Below, one piece after another: positions 21,611 through 30,230 of a DNA stretch of 64,000 nt. The notes under the pieces are model-generated. The model was not told the DNA's origin and did no database searches. It saw only the letters and a program-made list of their open reading frames with translations. The translations under genes were made by a program, and so were the position numbers. The DNA comes from Poriferisodalis sp022821985 (GTDB lineage Bacteria > Actinomycetota > Acidimicrobiia > Acidimicrobiales > Poriferisodalaceae), in the NCBI RefSeq assembly GCF_965219595.1, contig NZ_OZ244781.1, positions 3,224,001 to 3,288,000 of the forward strand, written 5' to 3'. Each line of letters begins with the position of its first letter. Position 1 is the first letter of the stretch.

Positions 21611-23893
21611 CTATTGGCGTGCCATCTCGGTACGTGCAGCCGTCTCGGCATCGGCCTGAGACCCACCGCTCCGGTCGATCTCGACGGCGTGCAGGGCCCC
21701 GCTGAAAGCGAATGGGGCCTCGTAGCGCGGCGACACGGCTTGCCCGTGGTCGAAACCGACACTGGAGCCGATCGAGGAGATGATGCGCATCATGTAGGGG
21801 AGCTCCGCGCTCCCGCAGTGCTCGCCGTCGATCGCCAGTTCGATGACGCCCTCGGTGCGGCTCGTGCGGCGGAGCCGTGCCGTCAAGATGCATTCCCCCG
21901 CGGGCACCTCGATGGCGGACTCGACGACGGTGTGCTCGCCGAACGAGTTGTAGTCCACGACGAGACGGCCGCTCTGCACGAACACCGACATGCCCGAGTT
22001 GGCGTTGCCGGTCGCCCACAGCACGCCCGCATCGTCGGCGCCGCGGCTCACGTGCGCAGTGAGTTCCCACGATCGACCTGACGGTGACGCTGAAGCTGCC
22101 GAGGGGATCGGCGACAACGGCGGGCGGTAGCGGTATCGCCGACTCGTCGGGTGCGGCGAGTGATCATCAAGGCGGGCGACGAAGAGTTCGATCATCCGTT
22201 CGTCGAGCGGCAGCACGCCGTTGCGCTCAGCCTCGGCCCACCACAGCCCGATCAGCTCCTCCAGCTTGCCGGGTTCGGTTTCGGCGAGATCGTTGCACTC
22301 GGAATGGTCCGATGACAGCTCGTACAGCTCCCAGCGGTCGTCGTCGAAGGAATCGCCCCTGATGTGCCGCGCCACCGCCTTCCAGGTGACACCGTCCTGC
22401 TCGGCCACGAGCGCTCGGGATCCGGATTGCTCGAAGTACTGGAGCGTGTTCGTGGCCGGTGCGTCTGCGTCGGCGAGCACCGCAGCGAACGAGCTGCCGG
22501 TCACCGGAAGCTGTGCGTAACCACCGAAAACCTCGGGTGGCGTGATGCCCAGGAGCTCGTAGACGGTGGGCACCACATCAGACACGTTCACGAATTGGTC
22601 TCGACGGGTGCCCTGCTGGTCAGCGGCGATGCCGGCCGGCCAGTGCACCACCAGCGGCACATGCACCCCTCCCTCGTGGGTGTTCTGCTTGTACCACTTG
22701 AAGGGGCTGTTGCCGCACTGGGCCCAGCCCCACGGGTAGTTGGTGTGCGAGTTGGGCCCGCCGATGTCGTCGAGCCTGTCCATCACGTCATCGGGGTCGT
22801 CGACGATGCCGTTGAAGTACTTCATCTCGTGCATGACGCCGAACGGCCCGCCCTCTTGGGAGGCGCCGTTGTCGGCCAGCACGATCAGGATCGTGTTGTC
22901 GAGCTCGCCCATCTGGCGCAGCCCGTCGACAAGGCGGCCGATCTGGTCGTCGGTGTGGTCGAGGAACGCAGCGAAGGCTTCCTGCAGGCGGCAGGCGAAG
23001 CGGCGATGGCTGTCGGGCAGTTCGTCCCACGGCTTCACGCCGGGATTGCGGGGCGCCAGCTGCGTGCCTTCGGGGATGATCCCCAGCGCGAGCTGTCGCT
23101 CGTACCAGCGCTGGCGAACCGCATCCCAGCCGTCGTCGAACCGTCCCCGGTACTTGTCGAGGTAGGCCTGCGGTGCCTGATGCGGCGCGTGGGTTGCCCC
23201 GAAGGGCAGGTAGGCGAAGAACGGCCGGTCCGGTCGCACGCCCTTGCTGTCGTTGATCATGCGCAGGAGCTGATCGACGAGGTCTTCGCTGAGGTGGTAG
23301 CCGTCGTCGGGCCCCGCAGGCGGGTCGATGTGGTGGTTGTCCACCACCAGCTCAGGGTGGAACTGGTCTGTCTCGCCTTCGAGGAAGCCGTAGAAGCGGT
23401 CGAACCCTCGTGCCAGCGGCCACTGGTCGAACGGCCCGGCGGCCGAGATGTCCTCGGTCGGCGCCAGATGCCACTTGCCGCAGCAGAACGTGGCGTATCC
23501 CTGTGCGCCGAGCACCTCGGCCACGGTCGCGGCGTGGTTGGTGATGTGGCCGAGCTGGTGCGGGAAGCCGGTGCGGTGGTTCGACACCGAGCGCATGCCC
23601 ACGGCGTGCTGGGACCGGCCGGTCAGCAGCGACGCCCGCGTCGGCGAGCACAGCGGGGTGACATGGAAGTTGGTGAACTGCAGCCCGGCGGCTGCGAGCG
23701 CGTCGACATGGGGGGTGTCGATGTCGGAGCCGAAGCAGCCGAATTGAGCGAATCCCGTGTCGTCGAGCAGCACGATGACGACGTTGGGCGCATCGGGTCC
23801 GGGGTGCGGCCGGGAGGTGAAGTGCGGTTCGGATTCGGCGAGCGTGCGGCCGATGCGGCCTTCGAACGGCGTCGGCTGTATCGGATGTGTCAT
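21611..23893 (-). CDS. type I sulfatase (formylglycine-dependent)
   Basis: The 760-residue arylsulfatase-family enzyme has metal ligands at DD 44-45 in VVIVLLDDTGF. The maturation motif CSPTRASLLTG begins at Cys82, which would be converted to formylglycine by a separate enzyme not in this window. Downstream are GKWHLAP, the substrate-pocket FFAYLPFGATHAPHQAP and LADNGASQEGGPFG. A C-terminal beta-sandwich of about 170 residues (from ELTAHVSRGADDAG) resembles a concanavalin/LamG-type module. No signal peptide is visible, so it seems cytoplasmic. It is the second gene of the operon. It removes sulfate from an unknown ester, possibly an imported sulfated aromatic or steroid-like compound. Confidence 0.93.
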   Translation of the reverse strand: MTHPIQPTPFEGRIGRTLAESEPHFTSRPHPGPDAPNVVIVLLDDTGFAQFGCFGSDIDTPHVDALAAAGLQFTNFHVTPLCSPTRASLLTGRSQHAVGMRSVSNHRTGFPHQLGHITNHAATVAEVLGAQGYATFCCGKWHLAPTEDISAAGPFDQWPLARGFDRFYGFLEGETDQFHPELVVDNHHIDPPAGPDDGYHLSEDLVDQLLRMINDSKGVRPDRPFFAYLPFGATHAPHQAPQAYLDKYRGRFDDGWDAVRQRWYERQLALGIIPEGTQLAPRNPGVKPWDELPDSHRRFACRLQEAFAAFLDHTDDQIGRLVDGLRQMGELDNTILIVLADNGASQEGGPFGVMHEMKYFNGIVDDPDDVMDRLDDIGGPNSHTNYPWGWAQCGNSPFKWYKQNTHEGGVHVPLVVHWPAGIAADQQGTRRDQFVNVSDVVPTVYELLGITPPEVFGGYAQLPVTGSSFAAVLADADAPATNTLQYFEQSGSRALVAEQDGVTWKAVARHIRGDSFDDDRWELYELSSDHSECNDLAETEPGKLEELIGLWWAEAERNGVLPLDERMIELFVARLDDHSPHPTSRRYRYRPPLSPIPSAASASPSGRSWELTAHVSRGADDAGVLWATGNANSGMSVFVQSGRLVVDYNSFGEHTVVESAIEVPAGECILTARLRRTSRTEGVIELAIDGEHCGSAELPYMMRIISSIGSSVGFDHGQAVSPRYEAPFAFSGALHAVEIDRSGGSQADAETAARTEMARQ

Positions 23894-23942
23894 CGAAGCT
23901 CCTGGGACGATGCCGGAAACCAGTTGGCGCGACTGCGCTGCC

Positions 23943-24764
23943 TCACAGCGTGACAGTGGTGAGGTCGTCGCCGATGACGACCTCGCCGTCGAAGTGTGCC
24001 GCTGCCAGATCGACCCACTCGGGGTACTGCTCGGGGGTGGGCGCGGGAACCATGTGCGTCAGCACCAGCCGCTTCACGCCGACCCTGGCCGCGGTCTGTG
24101 CCGCTTCGACGACATCGGAGTGGTAGTCGAGGATGTCCTGCGCCATCGGGTTGGGGCTCAGCCCGATGAGGTCCTTGCGGATGACGGTCTGCACGTAGGC
24201 ATCGGCGCCGGCGGCGAGTTGGTCGACGCCGTCGCAGGGGATGGTGTCTCCGACGATCGCGGCGACCGCGCCGTCGTGGGAGAGGCGGTAGCCGAGCGTG
24301 GGCCGCACGGGCGCATGCTCAGTTGCCGCTGTGCTGACGCTCACATCGTTGACGTCGAACGTCTCGCCCGCTTCGAGTTCGATCACGTCGACCTGCGGTT
24401 CGTTGACGAGTACGTCGTGGTGGGCGATGCGGTAGCCGATGTCGGCTTCCAGTGCGCCGAGCTGCCGTTCGACGAACTGCGCTGTGCCGGGCGGTCCGTA
24501 GACCTGCAGCGTGGCGTTGCCCTGACCCAGGACCCAGTGGGTCGTGACCACGTCGTTCAGCGCGCACACGTGGTCGCTGTGCAGGTGGGTGATCAGCACG
24601 GCGCTCAGGAAGACCGGCAGCGAGCCGCCGCCGGCCATGCGCATGACGACGCCGCGGCCGGCATCGACGAGGATGTGCGTGTCGCCGGCTTTGACGAGCG
24701 TGGACGGCCCGGCCCGGTTGGCGTCAGGCAGCGGTGAACCGGTTCCAGTCAGCACGATGTCCAT
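23943..24764 (-). CDS. metallo-beta-lactamase-fold hydrolase (RNase Z/arylsulfatase-like)
   Basis: The 273-residue MBL-fold protein has the metal-binding motif HLHSDH at about residues 60-65, GTGSPLPDANRAGPS at the N-terminus, AAIVGDTIPCDGVDQLA and LVLTHMVPAPT. These follow the order seen in RNase Z-like and alkylsulfatase-like family members. The start is set by AGGGGAG nine bases upstream of ATG 24764. It is the first gene of the minus-strand operon, divergent from the CotH lipoprotein gene; the 161-base region between them holds the promoters, but no boxes are clear. With a sulfatase next to it, an ester or lactone hydrolase role is likelier than RNA processing. Confidence 0.82.
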   Translation of the reverse strand: MDIVLTGTGSPLPDANRAGPSTLVKAGDTHILVDAGRGVVMRMAGGGSLPVFLSAVLITHLHSDHVCALNDVVTTHWVLGQGNATLQVYGPPGTAQFVERQLGALEADIGYRIAHHDVLVNEPQVDVIELEAGETFDVNDVSVSTAATEHAPVRPTLGYRLSHDGAVAAIVGDTIPCDGVDQLAAGADAYVQTVIRKDLIGLSPNPMAQDILDYHSDVVEAAQTAARVGVKRLVLTHMVPAPTPEQYPEWVDLAAAHFDGEVVIGDDLTTVTL

Positions 24765-24925
24765 GACACTCCCCTGACGGCCCTGTATATCCAGGCAAGC
24801 CTCGGTGAATCGGCGGGACCCTAGCATTCTTTTGCCAGTATTTCTGACAATATCTCTGAGGCGTTGCGGACGGGGCCTAGCTGTATGGTCCGCTCACGTC
24901 CTACCTGCACGTGAAGGCAAGCCGC

Positions 24926-27268
24926 ATGCGACAACCTCGCCGCCAGCGTCGCTTCGCCGCCGCACTGGTCGCCTTGGCACTCGTCGCAGCCGGCTGCACA
25001 GATGCAGCCGACGACGGCGCGCTCCCGGCCGCAACGCCCACGTCCGACACGGCCCCATCCGCCCCAACAGCGGCAACCACGACGACCGCGGCCACGACTC
25101 TCGCTGGCGACGCAGCCCCCGCTGCCACGGCCCCCGGCTCAGCCCCCCAAGATGACCTCGAGACCGATCCGCGCGACGCCTATTTCGCCCTCGACCGTGT
25201 GCTCGACATCAGCATCGAGATCGATGTCGAAGACTGGGACACGCTGCGCCACCAGACACGCACGCTGGCCGACGTGTTCGCGGAGATCGAGGAATACGGC
25301 CTCTCGCGGCCCTTTGCCAGCATCTACACCTGGTTCGGTGCCACGGTGACGGTCGACGGCCAGACGCACGCCGACGTGGGCGTGCGCAAGAAGGGCTTCG
25401 TCGGTTCGCAGAGTTCCACCAAGCCGTCCCTGAAGCTCCGCTTCGACAAGTACGTCGACGGCCAGTCCCTCCCGGGGGGCATGAACCGGATGACGCTGAA
25501 CAACAGCGTCCAGGACCCCTCGATGGTCAACACCTGCCTGTCGTACCGGGTGTTCGCCGCGGCCGGCAATCCCGCACCGCGCTGCAACTTCGCCACCGTG
25601 TCGGTGAACGGCACCGATCTGGGGCTGTACGTGCATGTGGAGGAGTTCAAGGCTCCGTTCCTGTCGCACCATTTCGAGAACGCCGACGGCAACCTGTACG
25701 AGGGCACGGTCAGCGACTTCACGCTCGAGTTCCGCGGCACCTTCGAGAAGAAGACCAACGAGGATGCCGACGACTGGTCCGACATCGACGCCGTCGTCGC
25801 GGCCTTGAGCGACCCTTCCGATGCCGGATTGACGGCGCTCGGGTCGATCGTAGATCTCGACCGCTTCCTCTCGTTCTGGGCGACGGAAGTGCTGGTGGGG
25901 CACTGGGACGGCTACGCCGGCGACCGGAACAACTACTGGTTCTACCGGGTGCCCGACGGCCGGTTCGTGTTCCTGCCGTGGGGCACCGACGGCACGTTCC
26001 ACCTCTCCGACGACCCCAATCCCTTCGACAACATCTCCGACCCGCCGCCTTCGGTGCTGGCGCTCACTGCGATTCCCAACCGCCTGTACAACCACCCTGA
26101 CTGGCGGGTGAAATACGTTGCTCGGCTGAAGCAGATTCTGGACGACGCCTGGGACGAGACGGATCTGCTGTCTGCGGTCGATGCGATGGCTGCCATCGTG
26201 CAGCAACATGCCCTTCCCGCAGAGGCCAGGGCGGCCGAAGCCGACACCGAGCGGGTGCGGACGTTCATCGGCAAGCGCAGAGACGAGATCCTGACGGACC
26301 TCTCGCCAGAGCCACCCGAATGGCCCCAGCCCGAGGTTTCCGCGCCATCCGCCGCGGATTCAGGAACCCTCGAAATCACCTTCGAGACGACCTGGGGAAG
26401 CAGCTCGAGTCCCAACCCGCTCGGGCAGGGAACGGTCCACAGCCTGCTGCTGAACGGCGCCCCCGAATCGACCGAACGCACCGGGGTCTTTGCCGGTCAC
26501 GCCAATCCCGAGGAGCGTGTCCTGCTTCCGAGCGTCGACGTGCCCGCTTCCATCATCGTCGCTGGGCTTGGTCCCGACGGCTCGGTCAACGGAATGTCGC
26601 TGGTCGTCGACCCCCGCGAAATCGCGGCGGGCAGAACGCTGGTCATCGGCGTGGACGCCATCGCCGGAGGAATCTGGTCGATCCCGCCGGGAGCGTCGTC
26701 GCCGGAGAGCTTCTCGCCCTTCACCGAGGGCGCGCTGGAACTGTCAAGCGGCGGGACGACTGCCGGCGCTGTGATCGCCGGCGCCTTCTCGGGGGCCTAC
26801 GGATGGTCCCCACCAACATCCGGCGACGCCGACACAAGTGCACAGGGCGCCGACACCTCGGAGACCCCGCTTGATGTCGGACTGGTCATCAATGAGGTGG
26901 CCGCCAAGGGCGACCCGCTCGACTGGTTCGAGCTGCACAACGCGTCGCGAGTGCCCATAGCGCTCGATGGCTTCGAGATGGCTGACGATCTCACCGATGT
27001 CGGCAAGCGAGTGCCCTTCCCGGCCGGCACCGTCATCCAGCCGGGCGCATACATGCAGTTCAGCCTCGACAAGGACGGTTGGCCCGGCTTCGCGCTCGGG
27101 AGCGACGAGGAACTGGGCATCTGGCTGCTGGACGGCACGCTCGTTGCCAGCGTCGACTGGGAAGATGGCCAGTCCGGCGCGGACCAGAGCTATGCCCGTG
27201 TGCCCGATGTCACTGGCGGGTTCGCGACGGTCGACACCCCCACTCCAGGGGCCGCCAACCAGCCGTGA
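24926..27268 (+). CDS. CotH-kinase-family lipoprotein with C-terminal lamin-tail domain
   Basis: The 780-residue surface lipoprotein has an Arg-rich start, hydrophobic stretch and lipobox VAAGC (Cys 24), then a Thr/Ala/Pro-rich linker to about residue 70. The CotH domain follows, with VRKKGFVGSQSSTKPSLKL, GLYVHVEEFKAPFLSHHF, FWATEVLVGHWDGYAGDRNN and FVFLPWGTDGTF. After it are a middle beta domain and a C-terminal lamin-tail domain (LVINEVAAKGDPLDWFELHN ... YARVPDVTGGFATVDTPTPG). CotH proteins are atypical protein kinases or spore-coat/surface proteins. An ATG with GAAGG upstream is preferred over the GTG at 24911. It stands alone and is probably secreted and cell-bound. Confidence 0.9.
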   Translation: MRQPRRQRRFAAALVALALVAAGCTDAADDGALPAATPTSDTAPSAPTAATTTTAATTLAGDAAPAATAPGSAPQDDLETDPRDAYFALDRVLDISIEIDVEDWDTLRHQTRTLADVFAEIEEYGLSRPFASIYTWFGATVTVDGQTHADVGVRKKGFVGSQSSTKPSLKLRFDKYVDGQSLPGGMNRMTLNNSVQDPSMVNTCLSYRVFAAAGNPAPRCNFATVSVNGTDLGLYVHVEEFKAPFLSHHFENADGNLYEGTVSDFTLEFRGTFEKKTNEDADDWSDIDAVVAALSDPSDAGLTALGSIVDLDRFLSFWATEVLVGHWDGYAGDRNNYWFYRVPDGRFVFLPWGTDGTFHLSDDPNPFDNISDPPPSVLALTAIPNRLYNHPDWRVKYVARLKQILDDAWDETDLLSAVDAMAAIVQQHALPAEARAAEADTERVRTFIGKRRDEILTDLSPEPPEWPQPEVSAPSAADSGTLEITFETTWGSSSSPNPLGQGTVHSLLLNGAPESTERTGVFAGHANPEERVLLPSVDVPASIIVAGLGPDGSVNGMSLVVDPREIAAGRTLVIGVDAIAGGIWSIPPGASSPESFSPFTEGALELSSGGTTAGAVIAGAFSGAYGWSPPTSGDADTSAQGADTSETPLDVGLVINEVAAKGDPLDWFELHNASRVPIALDGFEMADDLTDVGKRVPFPAGTVIQPGAYMQFSLDKDGWPGFALGSDEELGIWLLDGTLVASVDWEDGQSGADQSYARVPDVTGGFATVDTPTPGAANQP

Positions 27269-27274
27269 CATGCA

Positions 27275-27296
27275 GGCACCCCGCGACACCGGTGCC
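27275..27296. terminator. hairpin after the CotH gene
   Basis: GGCACC (27275-27280) pairs with GGTGCC (27291-27296) around a 10-base loop, six bases after the CotH stop and before the convergent PPOX gene end. A T-run is not evident. Confidence 0.4.
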
Positions 27297-27345
27297 CATG
27301 ACAGCGGTAGGAAGAGCTTCGTGCCCGGTCCGGGGCTGAAACCAT

Positions 27346-27771
27346 CTACGCCGGTGTGTGCTCAAATGGCAGATCTTGGTACAGGTACTGGGTGACCGTG
27401 ATGCGGAGCACAACGCCCCAATCGCCTCGTTCCGGGAACGGCTTGCCGGTGTACTTGTGGCTCAGCGCGTCCAGAGCAGCCATGTCGGCATCGGGCTCGA
27501 CCACGCAGGTGCCACGCATCTGCAGCTCCTCATACGGGTTGTCGATGTCGACGATCGAGATGGCAACTCACGGATCACGCAACACGTTCTGCGTCTTGAG
27601 CGATTCCCCGCCCGTGGCGATGATCACCGTGGAGGGGTCAACGAGGTCGATCCAAACCGGATCGAGCTTGGGCGAGCCATTGGCCCGGATGGTTGCAAGA
27701 TGTGCGAAGTTCGGCCTGCGTACGAGGTTCTGCGCTTCGGCGCTCATGACCTTGGGTGACGGTGTGGGCAT
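27346..27771 (-). pseudogene. PPOX-type flavin/F420-binding protein interrupted by in-frame TGA
   Basis: Read through a TGA at 27568-27570, the frame gives a typical PPOX-fold protein of about 140 residues. It begins PTPSPKVMSAEAQNLVRRPNFAHLATI, reaches ESLKTQNVLRDP, then the TGA, then VAISIVDIDNPYEELQMRG, and ends VVLRITVTQYLYQDLPFEHTPA. Family members bind FMN, F420 or heme-like ligands at the dimer interface. Relatives commonly have Arg or His where the TGA falls (DPRVAIS), so CGA to TGA is the simplest explanation. Because two other TGA-interrupted redox genes occur in this window, recoding is also considered. The start at ATG 27771 is preferred; 27747 is possible. Confidence 0.6.
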
Positions 27772-27874
27772 GGATCGGCTCGCTTCCTGGATCAGCAGGT
27801 CACGCTCACCGTAAGCGCGTGAGCGGTCCCGACGCACCTGCACCGTCGGGCAGTGCCTGCAACGGCCCAGCCAG

Positions 27875-28387
27875 TTACTCGATGACAAGCGCTGACTCGA
27901 CGCGTACGTCGCCAAGCCGGTGGCGCCCGTCAAGGAATGCGAGCTCGACCATGAACGAGAATCCGACAAGCTCGCCGCCGCCGAGCGTGACGAGCTGCGC
28001 CGACGCGGCCGCGGTCCCGCCAGTGACAAGCACATCGTCAACGACCAGCACGCGTGCTCCGGCCGCAATGGCGTCGGTGTGCATTTCCAAGCGCTCGGCA
28101 CCGTACTCAAGCTCGTAGTCTGCGCCCAGGGTCGGCCGTGGCAGCTTCCCCGGCTTGCGCAGCGGCACAAACCCGGCATCCAGCCGGTCCGCTGCCATTC
28201 CGCCGATAACGAAGCCCCGGGCCTCCGGTGCAGCCACAAGCTCAACACCCTGGTCCTCAAACGGCTCCACCAGCTCAGTCACGCACGCCGCCAAGCCGTC
28301 CGGATCCCCCAGCGAAGGCGTGATGTCCTTGAACACAACCCCCGCCCGAGGAAACCCCGGAACATCCCGAATCAACGACCGCCACAT
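27875..28387 (-). CDS. apt: adenine phosphoribosyltransferase
   Basis: The 170-residue type I phosphoribosyltransferase begins SLIRDVPGFPRAGVVFKDIT, the hallmark APRT N-terminus. AAPEARGFVIG follows, and the PRPP-binding loop VLVVDDVLVTGGTAAA is near residue 110. It salvages adenine to AMP. The C-terminal strand GFSFMVELAFLDGRHRL is complete. It is not beside secDF or relA, its usual actinobacterial setting, but between a PPOX gene and a DmdA-like gene, so it may be a second copy or relocated. Which it is cannot be told from this window. Confidence 0.93.
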   Translation of the reverse strand: MWRSLIRDVPGFPRAGVVFKDITPSLGDPDGLAACVTELVEPFEDQGVELVAAPEARGFVIGGMAADRLDAGFVPLRKPGKLPRPTLGADYELEYGAERLEMHTDAIAAGARVLVVDDVLVTGGTAAASAQLVTLGGGELVGFSFMVELAFLDGRHRLGDVRVESALVIE

Positions 28388-28423
28388 AGCTGTCTGCTCC
28401 TCAGGGTGTCCGGTAACTTGCCG

Positions 28424-29623
28424 TCAACGGCGGTTGGGGATGTCGACTAGGTGGCCTCTTGGGATGAGGCGCTCTGGGTCGTACATCGGGAGCGTGCAGA
28501 GTTCGCCGCGCAGCTTCCGGCCCTCGAAAGACTCAACGTCGAGCAGGGTGCCTGGTCCGTTGGTGGGGTCCTCCATGCGAGCGATGGCAACGCCGCACTG
28601 CTGGTAGGGCGACCATGCGGTGGAAGTCACTTGGCCGAGGGCGACGCCATCGCGGCTGAGGGTGCGGCCGAGCTGGGCTATGCCGCCTTCGGTGCGCATC
28701 CCCCAGGTGCGGCAGCGCTGATCGGCCCGCTCCAGCGCCTCCTTGCCAATGAAGTCCTCCTTGTCGAGGTCGACGAAACGGCCGAGACCCGCCTCGAACG
28801 GTGTCACCGTGCGGTCGAAATCAGCCCCGGCATTGAGCAATCCGGCTTCGATCCGGCGGGCTCGGAACACTTGGGCCGAGGTGATGATCATGCCGAACCG
28901 CTGGCCCACCTCGAGAATGCGGTTTCCTACCGCCTCGCTGTCAATCTCGGGGCCGAGGTAGAACTCCCAGCCGAGCTCGTTGGTGAATCCCGAGCGGGTG
29001 ATCACCAGCGGCTGGCCGGCAATCGACACTTCGGCAATGTCGAAATAGCGAAACGGTTCGGGCGGGCCACCGTCCACCACCGCGGCGAGCACATCCAGCG
29101 AGCGAGGCCCCTGCACCTGGCTGACCCACACGTCAGGGTCACGCACCTCCACATCGAGGTCAGCAGCGTGGGCCCGATACCAGCTGTATAGGTCGCCGTT
29201 GGCTTGGGCCATCCAGAACCGGTCGGCGGCCAGTCGCAGCAACACGCCGTCATTGATCATGCCGCCGTCGTCGTAGCAGGCGAATTGGTAGCTGCTCCTA
29301 CCTACGCGCACCTTCGATACATCCCTCGGGAAGACCCGATTCGCCAGCCGCTCGGCATCAGGGCCGACCAGCTCGATGGGCAGCTCGCCGGTGTGCCGCA
29401 AGATCACTTCCCGGCGCACCTTCCAGTACATCTCGGTTGCCGACACGTCGGCGAAACGCACCGGTGTGAGTCGCCCGTTGTAGATCTGGTACTCGGGATC
29501 GTGCGCCAATTCCTGGTACATCAGCGGGTGCGGCACCATGGACATGCCGAGCTCGCTCGGGGGCACGCCCTCGGTCGACAGTGCCTTCGCCACGTACCTC
29601 AACGGCGACCTCGTCACCGACAC
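28424..29623 (-). CDS. GcvT/DmdA-family aminomethyltransferase, DMSP-demethylase-like
   Basis: The 399-residue tetrahydrofolate-dependent methyltransferase has IYNGRLTPVRF, ELVGPDAERLANRVFPRDVSK, the DDGGMINDGVLLRLAADRFW segment, VQGPRSLDVLAAVV, RSGFTNELGWEFYL and the C-terminal LGRFVDLDKEDFIGKEAL. MINDxVLL with FWxxxAxxD resembles DmdA more than glycine-cleavage GcvT, and no gcv genes are nearby. It may transfer a methyl group from DMSP or a related methylated compound to tetrahydrofolate. Start GTG 29623 is chosen because nearly every third codon base from there is G or C, though the ribosome site is poor; ATG 29545 is the alternative. Confidence 0.78.
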   Translation of the reverse strand: MSVTRSPLRYVAKALSTEGVPPSELGMSMVPHPLMYQELAHDPEYQIYNGRLTPVRFADVSATEMYWKVRREVILRHTGELPIELVGPDAERLANRVFPRDVSKVRVGRSSYQFACYDDGGMINDGVLLRLAADRFWMAQANGDLYSWYRAHAADLDVEVRDPDVWVSQVQGPRSLDVLAAVVDGGPPEPFRYFDIAEVSIAGQPLVITRSGFTNELGWEFYLGPEIDSEAVGNRILEVGQRFGMIITSAQVFRARRIEAGLLNAGADFDRTVTPFEAGLGRFVDLDKEDFIGKEALERADQRCRTWGMRTEGGIAQLGRTLSRDGVALGQVTSTAWSPYQQCGVAIARMEDPTNGPGTLLDVESFEGRKLRGELCTLPMYDPERLIPRGHLVDIPNRR

Positions 29624-29710
29624 AGCATGCGCGACGGCGCGCCTTCAGACAACAAAACGCGCTCCACCGTCCTGGGGCGTCGGGGCCCATGGCCCGTCCG
29701 CAAAGGTGAT

Positions 29711-30130
29711 TCAGTTTCGGACGAGGCGGAATACGGGAATCTCGCGGCCGTGCTCGGTGGCGCTCTTCTCGTAGTCGGCGAACTGCGGCATCAGTGCCGC
29801 CTGGGCGTCAAACAGCCGCTTGCGCTCGCCACCCTCGGTGAGGTGCGCCGTGGCCTCCCACGTGTCAGTGCCTACTTCGACAGTGACCGTCGGGTTCGCG
29901 ACCAGGTTGTAGTACCAGTTCGGGTTGGTCGGGGCGCCGCCCTTGGAGGCGATGATCACGATGTCATCGCCGTCGGTGGAGTACACGAGCGGTGAGCACA
30001 GCTCGCGGCCGGTCTTGGCCCCGGTCATGGTCACGAGGATCATCGGCGCACCCTTGAGCCAGCCGCTGCAGTTGCCCTCGTTCTCCCGGAACTCCTTGAT
30101 CACGGGTTCGTTCATCTTCAGAAAGTCCAT
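29711..30130 (-). CDS. deazaflavin (F420)-dependent nitroreductase-family protein
   Basis: The 139-residue split-barrel protein is of the Ddn/DUF385 type. It shows GAPMILVTMTGAKTGRELCSPLVY, then IVIIASKGGAPTNPNWYYNL with the conserved K-G-G-x3-P-x-W for F420 binding, and NPTVTVEVGTDTWEATA. The C-terminus ends PVFRLVRN as usual. It probably uses reduced F420 to reduce a quinone or another acceptor. The gene stands 87 bases upstream of the DmdA-like gene on the same strand. F420 use agrees with the other luciferase-like genes in the window. Confidence 0.88.
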   Translation of the reverse strand: MDFLKMNEPVIKEFRENEGNCSGWLKGAPMILVTMTGAKTGRELCSPLVYSTDGDDIVIIASKGGAPTNPNWYYNLVANPTVTVEVGTDTWEATAHLTEGGERKRLFDAQAALMPQFADYEKSATEHGREIPVFRLVRN

Positions 30131-30230
30131 TAGGGGCTCCTGCCTGTCGGGTGAGCTGCGCCGCAGCGCCGGGCGCGAACGCTACCGCCGCGACTGCCGA
30201 TCAATCCGGGTTGTGTCGAGTGAAGCGGTC

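Noticed and set aside
24736..24745. GAACCGGTTC palindrome near the start of the MBL-fold gene
   Set aside because: It lies inside coding sequence about 20 bases after the ATG, has no partner copy, and could be chance. Not listed as an operator.
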